Assembly (NCBI GenBank): GCA_000436755.1
Contig: FR887307.1
Coordinates: 55,381-69,763 of the forward strand
Length of the DNA: 14,383 nucleotides
Reading direction: 5' to 3'
DNA from: Clostridium sp. CAG:253
GTDB taxonomy: Bacteria; Bacillota; Clostridia; Lachnospirales; Lachnospiraceae
The notes beneath the pieces are model-generated. The model was not told where the DNA came from and did no database searches. It saw only the letters and a list, made by a program, of their open reading frames with translations. The translations under genes and the position numbers were made by a program. Shown here one piece after another: positions 1 through 7,310 of the stretch (position 1 is the first letter of the stretch; each line of letters starts with the position of its first letter).

Positions 1-2242
1 CGCTCTTCTTAACCTTAACACTCTTAGTAACCTTCTTAACTGTAGCCTTTGTTGTAGTATTATTATTTGCCTGCTGCCCGCCGTATACAGAACCGTCTGC
101 ATTGTATGCGGCATCACAGATTTCAATTTTAACATAAGAAGCACCGCTATAAGTGTTTGTTGTTACCCAGAGCCAAGGCAGAACTGTCAACGCTTCTTTG
201 TCAAGCTGAACATATTTGTCTTTCCATATCTGGTTGCAGTCAGGCATGTAATCTACATCATATTTAACAATACCCTTCATGTCTCCAACTTCATGCTTAC
301 CGTTTAATACACCTGTATCTGTAGCTTTGTATGCACCGATGTAACCAAGCTGAAGGTCGGCACTGTTACTGATATCATTATCCATTGGATAAACTCTTAC
401 ACAAGGCTCTTTAATCTTAGTCCAGTCTGTTGTCACCGAAATATTCCAGCATACCTGGTCGATAACTGCTTTCAAATTGTCCTCTTTAGTTGTTTTCTTG
501 ATACCGATTTCGATACCGCCATTATCATTTACAAACTGTGTAACATCATCAGGACGAGTCTGAAGCAAAAGTTCAGAATTCTTTGCATTGGTGTGTCTCA
601 TGAACTCACCTTCCCAAGTTGCAACAACCTTCGGGCTCTGGTTCTCTGTATATGGAACAGATTTAATTCCTGTATAGAATGGCTTAGGGTTGATGAACTC
701 TTTGTCTGCAACAGGGTCTAATGTGATATCGTAAACTTTCATGAATGACTCTCCAAGGTCTACATAAGACCAGTAACCCTTAGAACGGTCATAGTAATGT
801 CCTTCATCCCACCATACAGGGCACATACCTTTTTCCAATGCTAATTTGAAAATAGTGTCCGCATAGTCTGTTACACCATCTTTGTATCCCTTAACACATC
901 CACATTCACCAAGGATAACGCCGTAACCCTGGTCAGAGAACTTAGGAACAAGACGGCTGAGATTGTTATCCATATCCTTTTTGTCCTGCTCTGTTCCCCA
1001 TGTATCCTGATATCCCCAAGGAGTTGTAGCTGTAGCTGAGATACCGTATACAGTAGGGTCATAATAATGAACAGAAATACTCATTTTTTTCTTTCCTGTC
1101 AATTCTTCGGCTGGGTCATTTGGCATATGGAAACGTTCATCCATAACACCGTCATTTACATATGTATCTCCCTCATATCCGCCGATTACACATGACTCAT
1201 TACCTGTACCCGGAATTAAAAGCTGACGATATGTATTGTTTCCTCCTGATGTACGAACAATATCAACAAATGTCTGGTTGATTTCATTGACCATCTGATA
1301 AATCTGGTCTCCATCTTTAGGAAGTTTACCTGTCTGGTCATTCTGTGCTTTGCTTGGGTCTCTGAAGTCATCATTTAAACGTCCTGACAACTCTTCGTTT
1401 GCGCCCTCAAAAATTACATGGTCTGAATATTCTTTGAAACGCTCAGAAAGCTGTTTCCAAATATCTGTATACTTCTTATATGCCTGATAACGGATTGGAT
1501 TTTTCTTCATGTCTGTCTGTGCCAATGGAGTACCATCCCATTCTTCAGCACCGAACATTCCCCACCATCCGCCATCCCAGTGGATGTTAAAGATAATGTA
1601 CATTCCGTCATTTAATCCGTAGTTGATTACTGTCTCAATACGATCCATAAGTTCTGTGCTTATGCGGTAATATGTATCCTCAGTAGCAGGTGTAACACCC
1701 TCCATAGGTGTGTTGATAGCATCTACAGCCTTGTACATGTTATTTGCACCTGTTACTTTCTCAACAGTTCCGTCTTCCTTTGGAATTTCCATAGTAAGGA
1801 AATTTGACCAAGCCACAGGTACACGAACTGTATTTACGCCTGTTTTCTTTAATCCGTCAAAGGTTTTCTGTGTAGCAACAGGATTTCCTGCATTTGTCTC
1901 ACACTCTTCAACAGTTTTACGGTAACCCGATACATTGCTTTCCTCCAACTGATTACCTAAGTTCCATCCAAGACCCATACCATCCTTTGTCATGAACTCT
2001 TTTGAAGAAATATTTGCACGCATCAGACCGTTATCTTTTGTTTTGATACCGTTTGCTGATAAATGCTCTGTTGTCAAGTTACTGTCTGAAAGCTTTCCAT
2101 CTTTTACAACATTTGTATTATTTCTCTGCGAATCATCTGCCGCACTTGCTTTAGATGAATTTACACCGGAAACATTGACACCTGTCACTAACAAAGAGGC
2201 AGCTAAAAGTAAGCCTAATAATTTTTTTCCGTATTTTCTCAT
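1..2242 (-). CDS. Secreted GH5 family endoglucanase-like hydrolase (3' end outside window)
   Basis: This is a probable extracellular beta-1,4-glucanase. The 747 codons in the window run off the left edge with no stop. The start at 2242 has GAAAGGAAGG just upstream. Residues 1-34 form a signal peptide (KK, hydrophobic core, ASA cleavage site). GH5 hallmarks follow: GLGWNLGN (residues 90-97), an NTVRVPVAW strand, IHWDGGWWG with H221, acid/base candidate E283 in GANEEL, H392 in VHYYDP, and nucleophile candidate E446 in LGECGC. Both catalytic glutamates are present. After the barrel (from about residue 500) comes a beta-rich region of roughly 200 residues that I cannot assign, possibly a carbohydrate-binding module, then a Thr/Lys-rich linker (TTTKATVKKVTKSVKVKKS) reaching the edge, probably leading to another surface module. 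It is divergent from an AraC regulator, which suggests substrate-induced expression. GH5 is fairly sure. The exact substrate (cellulose, beta-glucan, mannan) cannot be read from the sequence. Confidence 0.9.
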   Translation of the reverse strand, partial: MRKYGKKLLGLLLAASLLVTGVNVSGVNSSKASAADDSQRNNTNVVKDGKLSDSNLTTEHLSANGIKTKDNGLMRANISSKEFMTKDGMGLGWNLGNQLEESNVSGYRKTVEECETNAGNPVATQKTFDGLKKTGVNTVRVPVAWSNFLTMEIPKEDGTVEKVTGANNMYKAVDAINTPMEGVTPATEDTYYRISTELMDRIETVINYGLNDGMYIIFNIHWDGGWWGMFGAEEWDGTPLAQTDMKKNPIRYQAYKKYTDIWKQLSERFKEYSDHVIFEGANEELSGRLNDDFRDPSKAQNDQTGKLPKDGDQIYQMVNEINQTFVDIVRTSGGNNTYRQLLIPGTGNESCVIGGYEGDTYVNDGVMDERFHMPNDPAEELTGKKKMSISVHYYDPTVYGISATATTPWGYQDTWGTEQDKKDMDNNLSRLVPKFSDQGYGVILGECGCVKGYKDGVTDYADTIFKLALEKGMCPVWWDEGHYYDRSKGYWSYVDLGESFMKVYDITLDPVADKEFINPKPFYTGIKSVPYTENQSPKVVATWEGEFMRHTNAKNSELLLQTRPDDVTQFVNDNGGIEIGIKKTTKEDNLKAVIDQVCWNISVTTDWTKIKEPCVRVYPMDNDISNSADLQLGYIGAYKATDTGVLNGKHEVGDMKGIVKYDVDYMPDCNQIWKDKYVQLDKEALTVLPWLWVTTNTYSGASYVKIEICDAAYNADGSVYGGQQANNNTTTKATVKKVTKSVKVKKS

Positions 2243-2274
2243 AAATACTACCCTTCCTTTCTCTGTTTACTTCT

Positions 2275-2342
2275 ATCATAAAACGAGACACAAAAAACTA
2301 CTATCACGAAAGTATCAGTTTTTTATACTTTTGTATCAGTTT
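2275..2342 (-). promoter_or_regulatory. Candidate GH5 promoter with two AraC-type direct-repeat half-sites
   Basis: GTATCAGTTT occurs twice on the plus strand, at 2312-2321 and 2333-2342, exactly 21 bp apart (two helical turns). That is the usual arrangement of AraC-family half-sites. On the minus strand a TATGAT -10 box lies at 2275-2280 without a recognisable -35, so the repeats would sit at roughly -45 to -75 of the GH5 promoter, as expected for activator-dependent promoters. The link to the adjacent AraC gene is inferred from position. Confidence 0.5.
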
Positions 2343-2358
2343 GTAATATGATACAATT

Positions 2359-2431
2359 TATATGATGCAAGGGGCAAAAGCAGATAGCAATGTATGTTTA
2401 CATACAAATTGCTATCTGGTGGCTTGACCCT
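2359..2431 (+). repeat. Dispersed intergenic palindromic element, copy A
   Basis: The head TATATGATGCAAGGGGCAAAA-type sequence (2359-2379) matches 20 of 21 bases of a minus-strand sequence at 11487-11507. It leads into a long palindrome: AGATAGCAAT...GTATG, a TTTA loop, then CATAC...ATTGCTATCT, about 15 bp with a 2-nt bulge. The AGGGGCAA in the head can also pair, with one mismatch, with TTGACCCT downstream (2424-2431). No U-tract follows, so it is unlikely to be a plain terminator. It would be transcribed if the araC promoter lies upstream of it. Confidence 0.5.
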
Positions 2432-2481
2432 AACATTATTTATATTAGATGTTTTGATAAATGAAAGGGGCAGCAAAATTT

Positions 2482-3369
2482 ATGCTCGATATAAAAATAT
2501 TACAAAATGCATCGGAAATCATTCAATATGATTCCCCTGATATTCCATATACAATTCAGTCACGAAAGCTTTCAAACTTTACTGATATGAGAGCCCTGTG
2601 CCATTGGCATGATGACATTGAAATCATATATGTTTTTGACGGTGAAATGATGTACGATATAAATGGGAAAATCCTTCATTTAAAGGCCGGAGACACGGTA
2701 ATCGTAAATTCTCATCAGATGCATTTTGGATATGCCACTCACAACAAGGAGTGTATCTTTACATGTATGCTCTTTCATCCAAATCTGCTAAAATCAAATA
2801 TTTTTATGTATGAAAAATATGTAAAACCCATAATCACAACGCCGGTAATAGAATATTGGTATTTTCCACACTCCGAATTTAATACAGGTTTTCCGGGCAC
2901 ACACCTCACAAATCTGTACAAAAAATATCAATCGGGACTTATGAATGATTATGAAGTTGTCGGAAACTTTTACATTATTTGGAATGAAATTTATAAAAAT
3001 ACCGACTCAAAACTTTATATTGACCCCGTGTCACAAAATAATGACATTCATATTCAAAAAAAAATGATAACATACATAATGCTGCACTATTATGACAATA
3101 TTGACCTTGAAGACATAGCTGCCGCCGGCAATATCAGCCGCAGCAAGTGCTGTCAGATATTCAAAAAATACATGCAGCAGTCTCCTGTAGCGTATCTTAA
3201 TGCTTACCGCATGGAGCTAAGCTGTAATTTGCTAAAAACAACCTCATACAGCATTACTTCAATCGCTACTTCCTGCGGATATAACCACCTGAGTTACTTT
3301 TCCAGGATTTTCCTAAAAAAATTTGGGTGTACTCCTATGGAATACAGGAAAAAATTTCAATCCTGCTAA
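2482..3369 (+). CDS. AraC-family transcriptional regulator (cupin + HTH)
   Basis: This 295-residue DNA-binding regulator has a typical AraC/XylS-type sugar-responsive layout. The N-terminal half is a cupin-like sensor: HWHDDIEIIYV near residues 41-51, GDTVIVNSHQMHFGY near 71-84. The C-terminal ~100 residues hold two helix-turn-helix motifs: the first around NISRSKCCQIFKKYM, the second in the signature region SITSIATSCGYNHLSYFSRI followed by FKK-type FGCTPMEYRKKF. I chose ATG 2482 because AAAGGGG lies upstream of it. The in-frame ATG at 2461 (7 residues longer) has no ribosome binding site and itself overlaps that motif. It is divergent from the GH5 gene and the spacer has 21-bp-phased direct repeats, so it most likely controls that glucanase. 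The inducer is unknown. No terminator is visible before the convergent SipL-like gene. Confidence 0.92.
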   Translation: MLDIKILQNASEIIQYDSPDIPYTIQSRKLSNFTDMRALCHWHDDIEIIYVFDGEMMYDINGKILHLKAGDTVIVNSHQMHFGYATHNKECIFTCMLFHPNLLKSNIFMYEKYVKPIITTPVIEYWYFPHSEFNTGFPGTHLTNLYKKYQSGLMNDYEVVGNFYIIWNEIYKNTDSKLYIDPVSQNNDIHIQKKMITYIMLHYYDNIDLEDIAAAGNISRSKCCQIFKKYMQQSPVAYLNAYRMELSCNLLKTTSYSITSIATSCGYNHLSYFSRIFLKKFGCTPMEYRKKFQSC

Positions 3370-3421
3370 GAGCACACCCATATATTTAATTAAGAAGACA
3401 ACAACATAAATTTATTATACG

Positions 3422-5008
3422 TTAAATACCCTCAACCATTTTAAGCAAAAGCAGTTTATCTCCCTTGTGAACCGTATCACCGTTAATTTCATTCAAATCC
3501 ATTATACTTTTAACGGTTGTGCGGTATTTTTTTGCTATATCCCAAACGGGCGTATCCGCCGCCGCATAATAACCTACTATTCCCGGAAGCTTATGAAGCT
3601 GTTCAAAGTCAAGAGGTGCTGTCACAATATCCGATACAAAACTTTCATCAAAACTTGAAAATGCAATAGCACACAATGTTATATTGACCTTAACTTCAAG
3701 TTCCGAACTGTCAATCATAATAACATTTATATTATTTATATCAAACTGTAATTCATAGTAACAATCAGTGCTTAGGTTATCAATTTCTATGGTATGGCTA
3801 AATGGCAGAACAGCTCTCTCTATCGATAACGGACTTACATCATTCTCTGTCATATAAAGAATATCAAGCAAAAGCACACCGTCCAAATGTATTCCGCCAT
3901 CAACAATCTGCTGCTCATCTATTGTTATTTTTCCTGTCGCATTACATATCTGCAATATTTTATCCGGACTTTCAAGTGAAATCTGCTCAGAAAGACGAAG
4001 CGAACTCTGATTTTTCATAATAAGTTTATTCAACAGCATTTTTTCCTTTACAGGTTCAAGTTCCATAGCAGTTGAATACGCATCATCGAGTATCTGCGCC
4101 TCCCTGTTTTCATAAAACTTCATCTGCAATTTAAGCGTAAGCTCGAAATTTACAATCCTGTTTTCACCATCCTCATCCGGTTTTGATGATAATTCCCTTG
4201 TTCCGACACTGACATCAATATCAGGAATCATATCCTCGTTGCAATCATTGCAGTTTATAATTTCATCAAATGAAACTTCCGTCTCAAAATATTCAAGGCT
4301 TCTCTCCTCGTTTTCAGGTGTGTAAAGAACAAATACATTCAAATCACCCATAAGCCTTACACCGTCTTCGACGACCTTTGTCTGAATGTTTAACGGTCTT
4401 ATATTGTAATACAGCACTGATGCAATACTTGGCTTTGCCTTCGGAAGAGTCAATTCCTCAAAAATCCTGTGAATATCATTTTTTTGAATTACCAGATGTG
4501 TATATGTAACCGTTTTCATTTTTGAATATAAACCATCTAAATTCAAATTGTCCGTCTCATCATCAGACGCCATTGAAGAAACCGCTTCATAATAAACACT
4601 TTTAGATTTGCAGCAATGTATTCCTATAATAGCATTTATACTGAGTTTTCTTGAATTTATAAGATTTGCCTGACAATCATCAATTTCAAAATGACAATTT
4701 ATCTCGTCCCCCTCAGACACATTGTCAAGCCCTACAGACTCATCAAAATTTATACTTCCGGAAAGATTATGTATAGGTACAATATCATCATTACTTGCAT
4801 ACAAAATAAAATAATCGAGAGTTCCTTTTACATTTACCTTTCCTTCAAGTGCTGAAACAGAATTTGATGATATATTTCCTTCAATCTTGATAATCTTATC
4901 TATATCAGGTTTGCTATCAGGAACATTCATATCGTTTTCAAGTGTAATCTGAGTGTCACTGTGGCAGACTATTTGATTTGAAGTTATCTGTGCTGTTTTC
5001 AAGTCCAT
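3422..5008 (-). CDS. sipL: SipL-like spore coat morphogenesis protein (SPOCS/DUF3794 repeats + LysM)
   Basis: This 528-residue protein resembles Clostridioides difficile SipL, the SpoIVA-interacting protein that anchors the coat around the forespore; the family and its length (slightly over 500 residues) agree. The N-terminus contains the SPOCS signature VPDSKPDIDKIIKIEG (about residues 29-44), followed by further beta-rich repeats of the DUF3794 type (ALEGKVNVKGTLDYFILY; a second block starting at LPKAKPSIASVLYYNIRP; a third starting at SPDKILQICNATGKI). The C-terminus (about 480-523) is a LysM domain: DTPVWDIAKKYRTTVKSIMDLN...VHKGDKLLLL. There is no signal peptide, fitting action in the mother cell cytosol at the forespore surface. 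The start has AAGGAG 6 nt upstream. It stands alone, with a possible sigma-E-type promoter at 5031-5058. Function is inferred from domain architecture. The gene symbol is a homology call. Confidence 0.85.
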   Translation of the reverse strand: MDLKTAQITSNQIVCHSDTQITLENDMNVPDSKPDIDKIIKIEGNISSNSVSALEGKVNVKGTLDYFILYASNDDIVPIHNLSGSINFDESVGLDNVSEGDEINCHFEIDDCQANLINSRKLSINAIIGIHCCKSKSVYYEAVSSMASDDETDNLNLDGLYSKMKTVTYTHLVIQKNDIHRIFEELTLPKAKPSIASVLYYNIRPLNIQTKVVEDGVRLMGDLNVFVLYTPENEERSLEYFETEVSFDEIINCNDCNEDMIPDIDVSVGTRELSSKPDEDGENRIVNFELTLKLQMKFYENREAQILDDAYSTAMELEPVKEKMLLNKLIMKNQSSLRLSEQISLESPDKILQICNATGKITIDEQQIVDGGIHLDGVLLLDILYMTENDVSPLSIERAVLPFSHTIEIDNLSTDCYYELQFDINNINVIMIDSSELEVKVNITLCAIAFSSFDESFVSDIVTAPLDFEQLHKLPGIVGYYAAADTPVWDIAKKYRTTVKSIMDLNEINGDTVHKGDKLLLLKMVEGI

Positions 5009-5030
5009 AGAAATCTCCTTAATTTTACTC

Positions 5031-5058
5031 GCTACATGTTATTGTTTTAATAATATTT
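5031..5058 (-). promoter_or_regulatory. Candidate sigma-E-type sporulation promoter for the SipL-like gene
   Basis: On the minus strand AAATATT (5052-5058) and CATGTAGC (5031-5038) are separated by 13 nt. They resemble the sigma-E -35 (KMATATT) and -10 (CATRYAWT) elements with a spacer close to the usual length. The position leaves a short leader before ATG 5008. The same 13-nt arrangement occurs upstream of cwlD. In AT-rich DNA a chance match is possible. Confidence 0.35.
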
Positions 5059-5120
5059 TATTCACTCATATAAAAAATATTACTAAAAAGCAAATAAATA
5101 ACTCAAACAGACATTATTGT

Positions 5121-5206
5121 GGTAAACTATATTTTATATGATGCAGAATATTGTATCAGTATTGGCAAACTGCATTTTATATGATACAGAATACTGTTGC
5201 AATCTT
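5121..5206 (+). repeat. Two tandem 43-bp direct repeats
   Basis: Copy 1 (5121-5163) and copy 2 (5164-5206) are in perfect register: GGTAAACTATATTTTATATG against GGCAAACTGCATTTTATATG, then ATGCAGAATATTG against ATACAGAATACTG. A third start (AATAAACTGC) follows copy 2. The repeats share the TATATGAT(G/A)CA head with the dispersed intergenic elements at 2359 and 11507. They lie just upstream of the GNAT gene and produce a spurious in-frame upstream extension of it. Each copy carries a TATGAT that could act as a -10 box, but no well-spaced -35 is visible. Confidence 0.7.
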
Positions 5207-5234
5207 AATAAACTGCTCGGAAATGAGGGATACT

Positions 5235-5693
5235 ATGGATAATCAAAAAGAAATAACGTATATAAATAATATAAGTGTCGAAGATTATAATGCACTCAGA
5301 AAATCCGTAAACTGGATAAATGTAACTGAAAAGAGAGCTGCTATTGCCCTGAAAAATTCTTTTTATCTCTGTGTAGCTGTCTGTGACGGCAAACCTGTCG
5401 GCATGGCAAGGATAGTCAGCGACGGCGGTTATACATATTTCATAACAGATGTTATCGTACATCCGGACTATCAGGGCTGTCACATAGGAACAGAACTCAT
5501 ACGCCGTGAACTCGATTATATACAAAAAGACGTCGTAGCCGGCGAAACTGTAATGGTAAGCCTGATGGCTGCATACCATCGTGAAAGTTTTTACGAAAAA
5601 TTTGGGTTTCACACAAGACCATTTGGAAATCACGGTCCCGGAATGTCAATGTGGGTTTCCAGAGATGTCACAGGAAATCCTATGACTTTCTGA
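5235..5693 (+). CDS. GNAT family N-acetyltransferase
   Basis: A 152-residue single-domain Gcn5-related acetyltransferase using acetyl-CoA; the acceptor is unknown. Motif A is clear: TDVIVHPDYQGCHIGTELI (about residues 71-89), with Q80-G-C-H-I-G85 as the pyrophosphate-binding loop. The first Gly of the usual QxxGxG is His here (H83), a variation seen in some GNATs. Motif B corresponds to SLMAAYHRESFYEKFGFHTRP, the typical 'YEKxGF' end. ATG 5235 is chosen because GAGGGA sits just upstream. The longer in-frame start at 5151 would translate the 43-bp repeat and has no ribosome binding site. The gene is transcribed alone, divergent from the SipL-like gene and convergent with the DUF4250 gene, with 21 nt between stops. 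Similarity to small-protein GNATs of Clostridia is general only. Confidence 0.88.
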   Translation: MDNQKEITYINNISVEDYNALRKSVNWINVTEKRAAIALKNSFYLCVAVCDGKPVGMARIVSDGGYTYFITDVIVHPDYQGCHIGTELIRRELDYIQKDVVAGETVMVSLMAAYHRESFYEKFGFHTRPFGNHGPGMSMWVSRDVTGNPMTF

Positions 5694-5714
5694 AAATCCA
5701 TAAATATGCCATCC

Positions 5715-5897
5715 CTATACAAACTTATTCATTTCCGCATTGTATCGGTAATCAATCGCTGCAAGTTTGTTCTCAAGTTCATCTTTATCAACATCCAACG
5801 TTTTACACAACTCATCAAGATTAGGATAAAAATCCCTGAGTTGTGTATTTATATAACTAAGCAGCATAACCGAATCCTTTGGTAAATTGTTACTCAC
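5715..5897 (-). CDS. DUF4250 domain-containing small protein
   Basis: This 60-residue acidic protein is recognisable as the DUF4250 family of Clostridia by its opening LPKDSVMLLSYINTQLRDFY and the following LDELCKTLDVDKDELENKLAAIDYRYNAEMNKFV. The family is short and covers the whole protein. The middle looks like a small helical, helix-turn-helix-like fold (LDELCKTLDVDKDEL). Its function is unknown. The start is GTG at 5897, with GGGAGG about 9 nt upstream; no ATG is available in frame. It lies 58 nt downstream of murG on the same strand and may be co-transcribed with it. It has no signal peptide and no membrane segment. Confidence 0.85.
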   Translation of the reverse strand: MSNNLPKDSVMLLSYINTQLRDFYPNLDELCKTLDVDKDELENKLAAIDYRYNAEMNKFV

Positions 5898-5955
5898 TTT
5901 TTATTTCCTCCCATACATTCAACACTGCCACTCACAATCATATTGTAAGCGGCAG

Positions 5956-7020
5956 CTACTTAGCCGCACTGTTTATAAGACCGACAATCTTCTCAATTGA
6001 ATTATTAAGCTGACTCTTATTCATTGCCGCGATATATTTTTCTTTATTATCAAATGCTTCATTTACTGCTTTCAATAATTTTTCGTTAGTTACATCTTCT
6101 TCCTGAATAACAATACTATATCCAAGCTTTTCAAATGATGCAGCATTTAATATCTGGTCCCCACGGCTTGCCTGTGCTGAAAGAGGTATAAGTATATTTG
6201 GCTTTTTAAGTGCGAGAATTTCACATATGGCGTTTGCTCCGGCACGCGATATCATAATATCCGATGCCGCCATTAAATCCGGAAGTTCGTCACTTATATA
6301 CTCATACTGCACATATCCCTTAGTACCGTCAAGCTTTTCATCTTTCTTTCCTTTTCCACAAAGATGTATAACCTGAAACTTTTTCAACAGCTCAGGAAGA
6401 ATTCCTCTCACGGCATTGTTTACTGCAACTGCACCCAGACTTCCTCCAATTATAAGAACAACAGGTTTTGAATCGTCAAATCCGCAAAACTCAAGTCCCT
6501 TTTCTTTATTTCCCTTAAAAAGTTCTTCTCTTATAGGTGAACCTGTGAGAACAGCCTTTTCTGCCGGCAGATGTTTGAGTGTCTCAGGAAAGTTTGTACA
6601 AACCCTTACCGCACACGGAATGCAAATTTTATTTGCAAGTCCCGGTGTCATATCCGACTCATGTATAATACACGGAATTCTGCGTGACTTGGCAGCCACA
6701 ACAACAGGAACAGATACAAAACCACCCTTTGAGAATACTACATCAGGTTTAATCTTTTTAAGCAGATGTCTTGCCTGTGCAAGTCCTTTAAGTACCTTAA
6801 ACGGGTCACTGAGATTTTTAAGGTCTATGTATCTGCGCAGTTTTCCGCTTGATATACCATAATAAGGAATTCCCAATTTTTCAATCAGTTTTTTCTCTAT
6901 ACCGTCATAGGAACCTATATAGTAAATCTCATATCCTGCTTTCTTCAATTCAGGTATGAGTGCAATATTTGGAGTGACATGACCGGCTGTTCCCCCTCCG
7001 GTTAAAACAATTTTCTTCAT
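5956..7020 (-). CDS. murG: UDP-N-acetylglucosamine--undecaprenyl-PP-MurNAc-pentapeptide GlcNAc transferase
   Basis: MurG converts lipid I to lipid II at the inner face of the membrane, the last cytoplasmic step of peptidoglycan precursor synthesis. The 354-residue GT28 protein has the N-domain lipid-side loop [11 protein letters not shown] (residues 8-18), [12 protein letters not shown] (120-131; a clostridial version of HEQNxxPGxxN), a second glycine loop IGGSLGA (191-197), and the UDP-GlcNAc site [10 protein letters not shown] (258-267) with [10 protein letters not shown] (285-294). Length is normal. ATG 7020 begins MKKIVLTGG and has AAAGGAG upstream. The track-level longer start at 7065 would add 15 residues without support. 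It is not next to mraY, murD or fts genes as in a dcw cluster, so the organism may carry another murG. The flanking terminator at 7149-7190 separates it from ilvE. Confidence 0.95.
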   Translation of the reverse strand: MKKIVLTGGGTAGHVTPNIALIPELKKAGYEIYYIGSYDGIEKKLIEKLGIPYYGISSGKLRRYIDLKNLSDPFKVLKGLAQARHLLKKIKPDVVFSKGGFVSVPVVVAAKSRRIPCIIHESDMTPGLANKICIPCAVRVCTNFPETLKHLPAEKAVLTGSPIREELFKGNKEKGLEFCGFDDSKPVVLIIGGSLGAVAVNNAVRGILPELLKKFQVIHLCGKGKKDEKLDGTKGYVQYEYISDELPDLMAASDIMISRAGANAICEILALKKPNILIPLSAQASRGDQILNAASFEKLGYSIVIQEEDVTNEKLLKAVNEAFDNKEKYIAAMNKSQLNNSIEKIVGLINSAAK

Positions 7021-7148
7021 CAGAAAAATTCTCCTTTCAAAATCCATTCTTGAAATAATAACCAAAATTCACAATATAACTTTTTAATTTAATAGCTTTA
7101 ACACTATTTACTTTAAATACCATTTTATATATTATCATATAAGTCTGA

Positions 7149-7190
7149 AAAATCGCTGCATCCCTTAAAATAAAGAATTACAGCGATTTT
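7149..7190 (-). terminator. Intrinsic terminator after ilvE
   Basis: On the minus strand AAAATCGCTG (7181-7190) pairs perfectly over 10 bp with CAGCGATTTT (7149-7158) across a 22-nt loop, ending in a run of five T. It lies about 120 nt past the ilvE stop. The stem has an A-run on its other side too, so it could work in both directions. Confidence 0.75.
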
Positions 7191-7210
7191 GTCTGCTTTT
7201 ATAATTATTG

Positions 7211-7269
7211 TATATGATGTTTGCAGGATTGCAAAAACTGTACAACAATGAAGCAATCTGTGGCATCAG
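7211..7269 (+). repeat. Possible third member of the TATATGATG-headed palindromic element
   Basis: TATATGATG (7211-7219) is followed by GATTGC (7227-7232) and its inverted copy GCAATC (7253-7258), with an outer GATG...CATC pairing. The 120-bp spacer between the ilvE stop and the terminator holds no gene. Membership of the repeat family rests on the 9-base head and the hairpin only. Confidence 0.3.
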
Positions 7270-7310
7270 AACGTTTTCTATATGTATAGTATATTTAATA
7301 TTTATCCGGC

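Noticed and set aside
1992..2351. 119-codon plus-strand open frame opposite the GH5 signal peptide
   Set aside because: It is antisense to the well-supported GH5 start, and the operator repeats at 2312-2342 fall inside it.
2380..2418. Intrinsic terminator
   Set aside because: The stem is strong but neither side has a U-tract, and no gene ends nearby.
5151..5234. In-frame N-terminal extension of the GNAT gene
   Set aside because: It is translated from the 43-bp repeats, lacks a ribosome binding site, and the GAGGGA before 5235 gives a normal GNAT start.
5205..5633. 142-codon minus-strand open frame opposite the GNAT gene
   Set aside because: It is antisense to a clear acetyltransferase, is rich in Tyr/Cys/Ile as expected of a shadow frame, and has no domain.
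7021..7065. Longer MurG start
   Set aside because: The glycine-loop motif of MurG begins right after ATG 7020, which has AAAGGAG upstream; the extra 15 residues have no family support.
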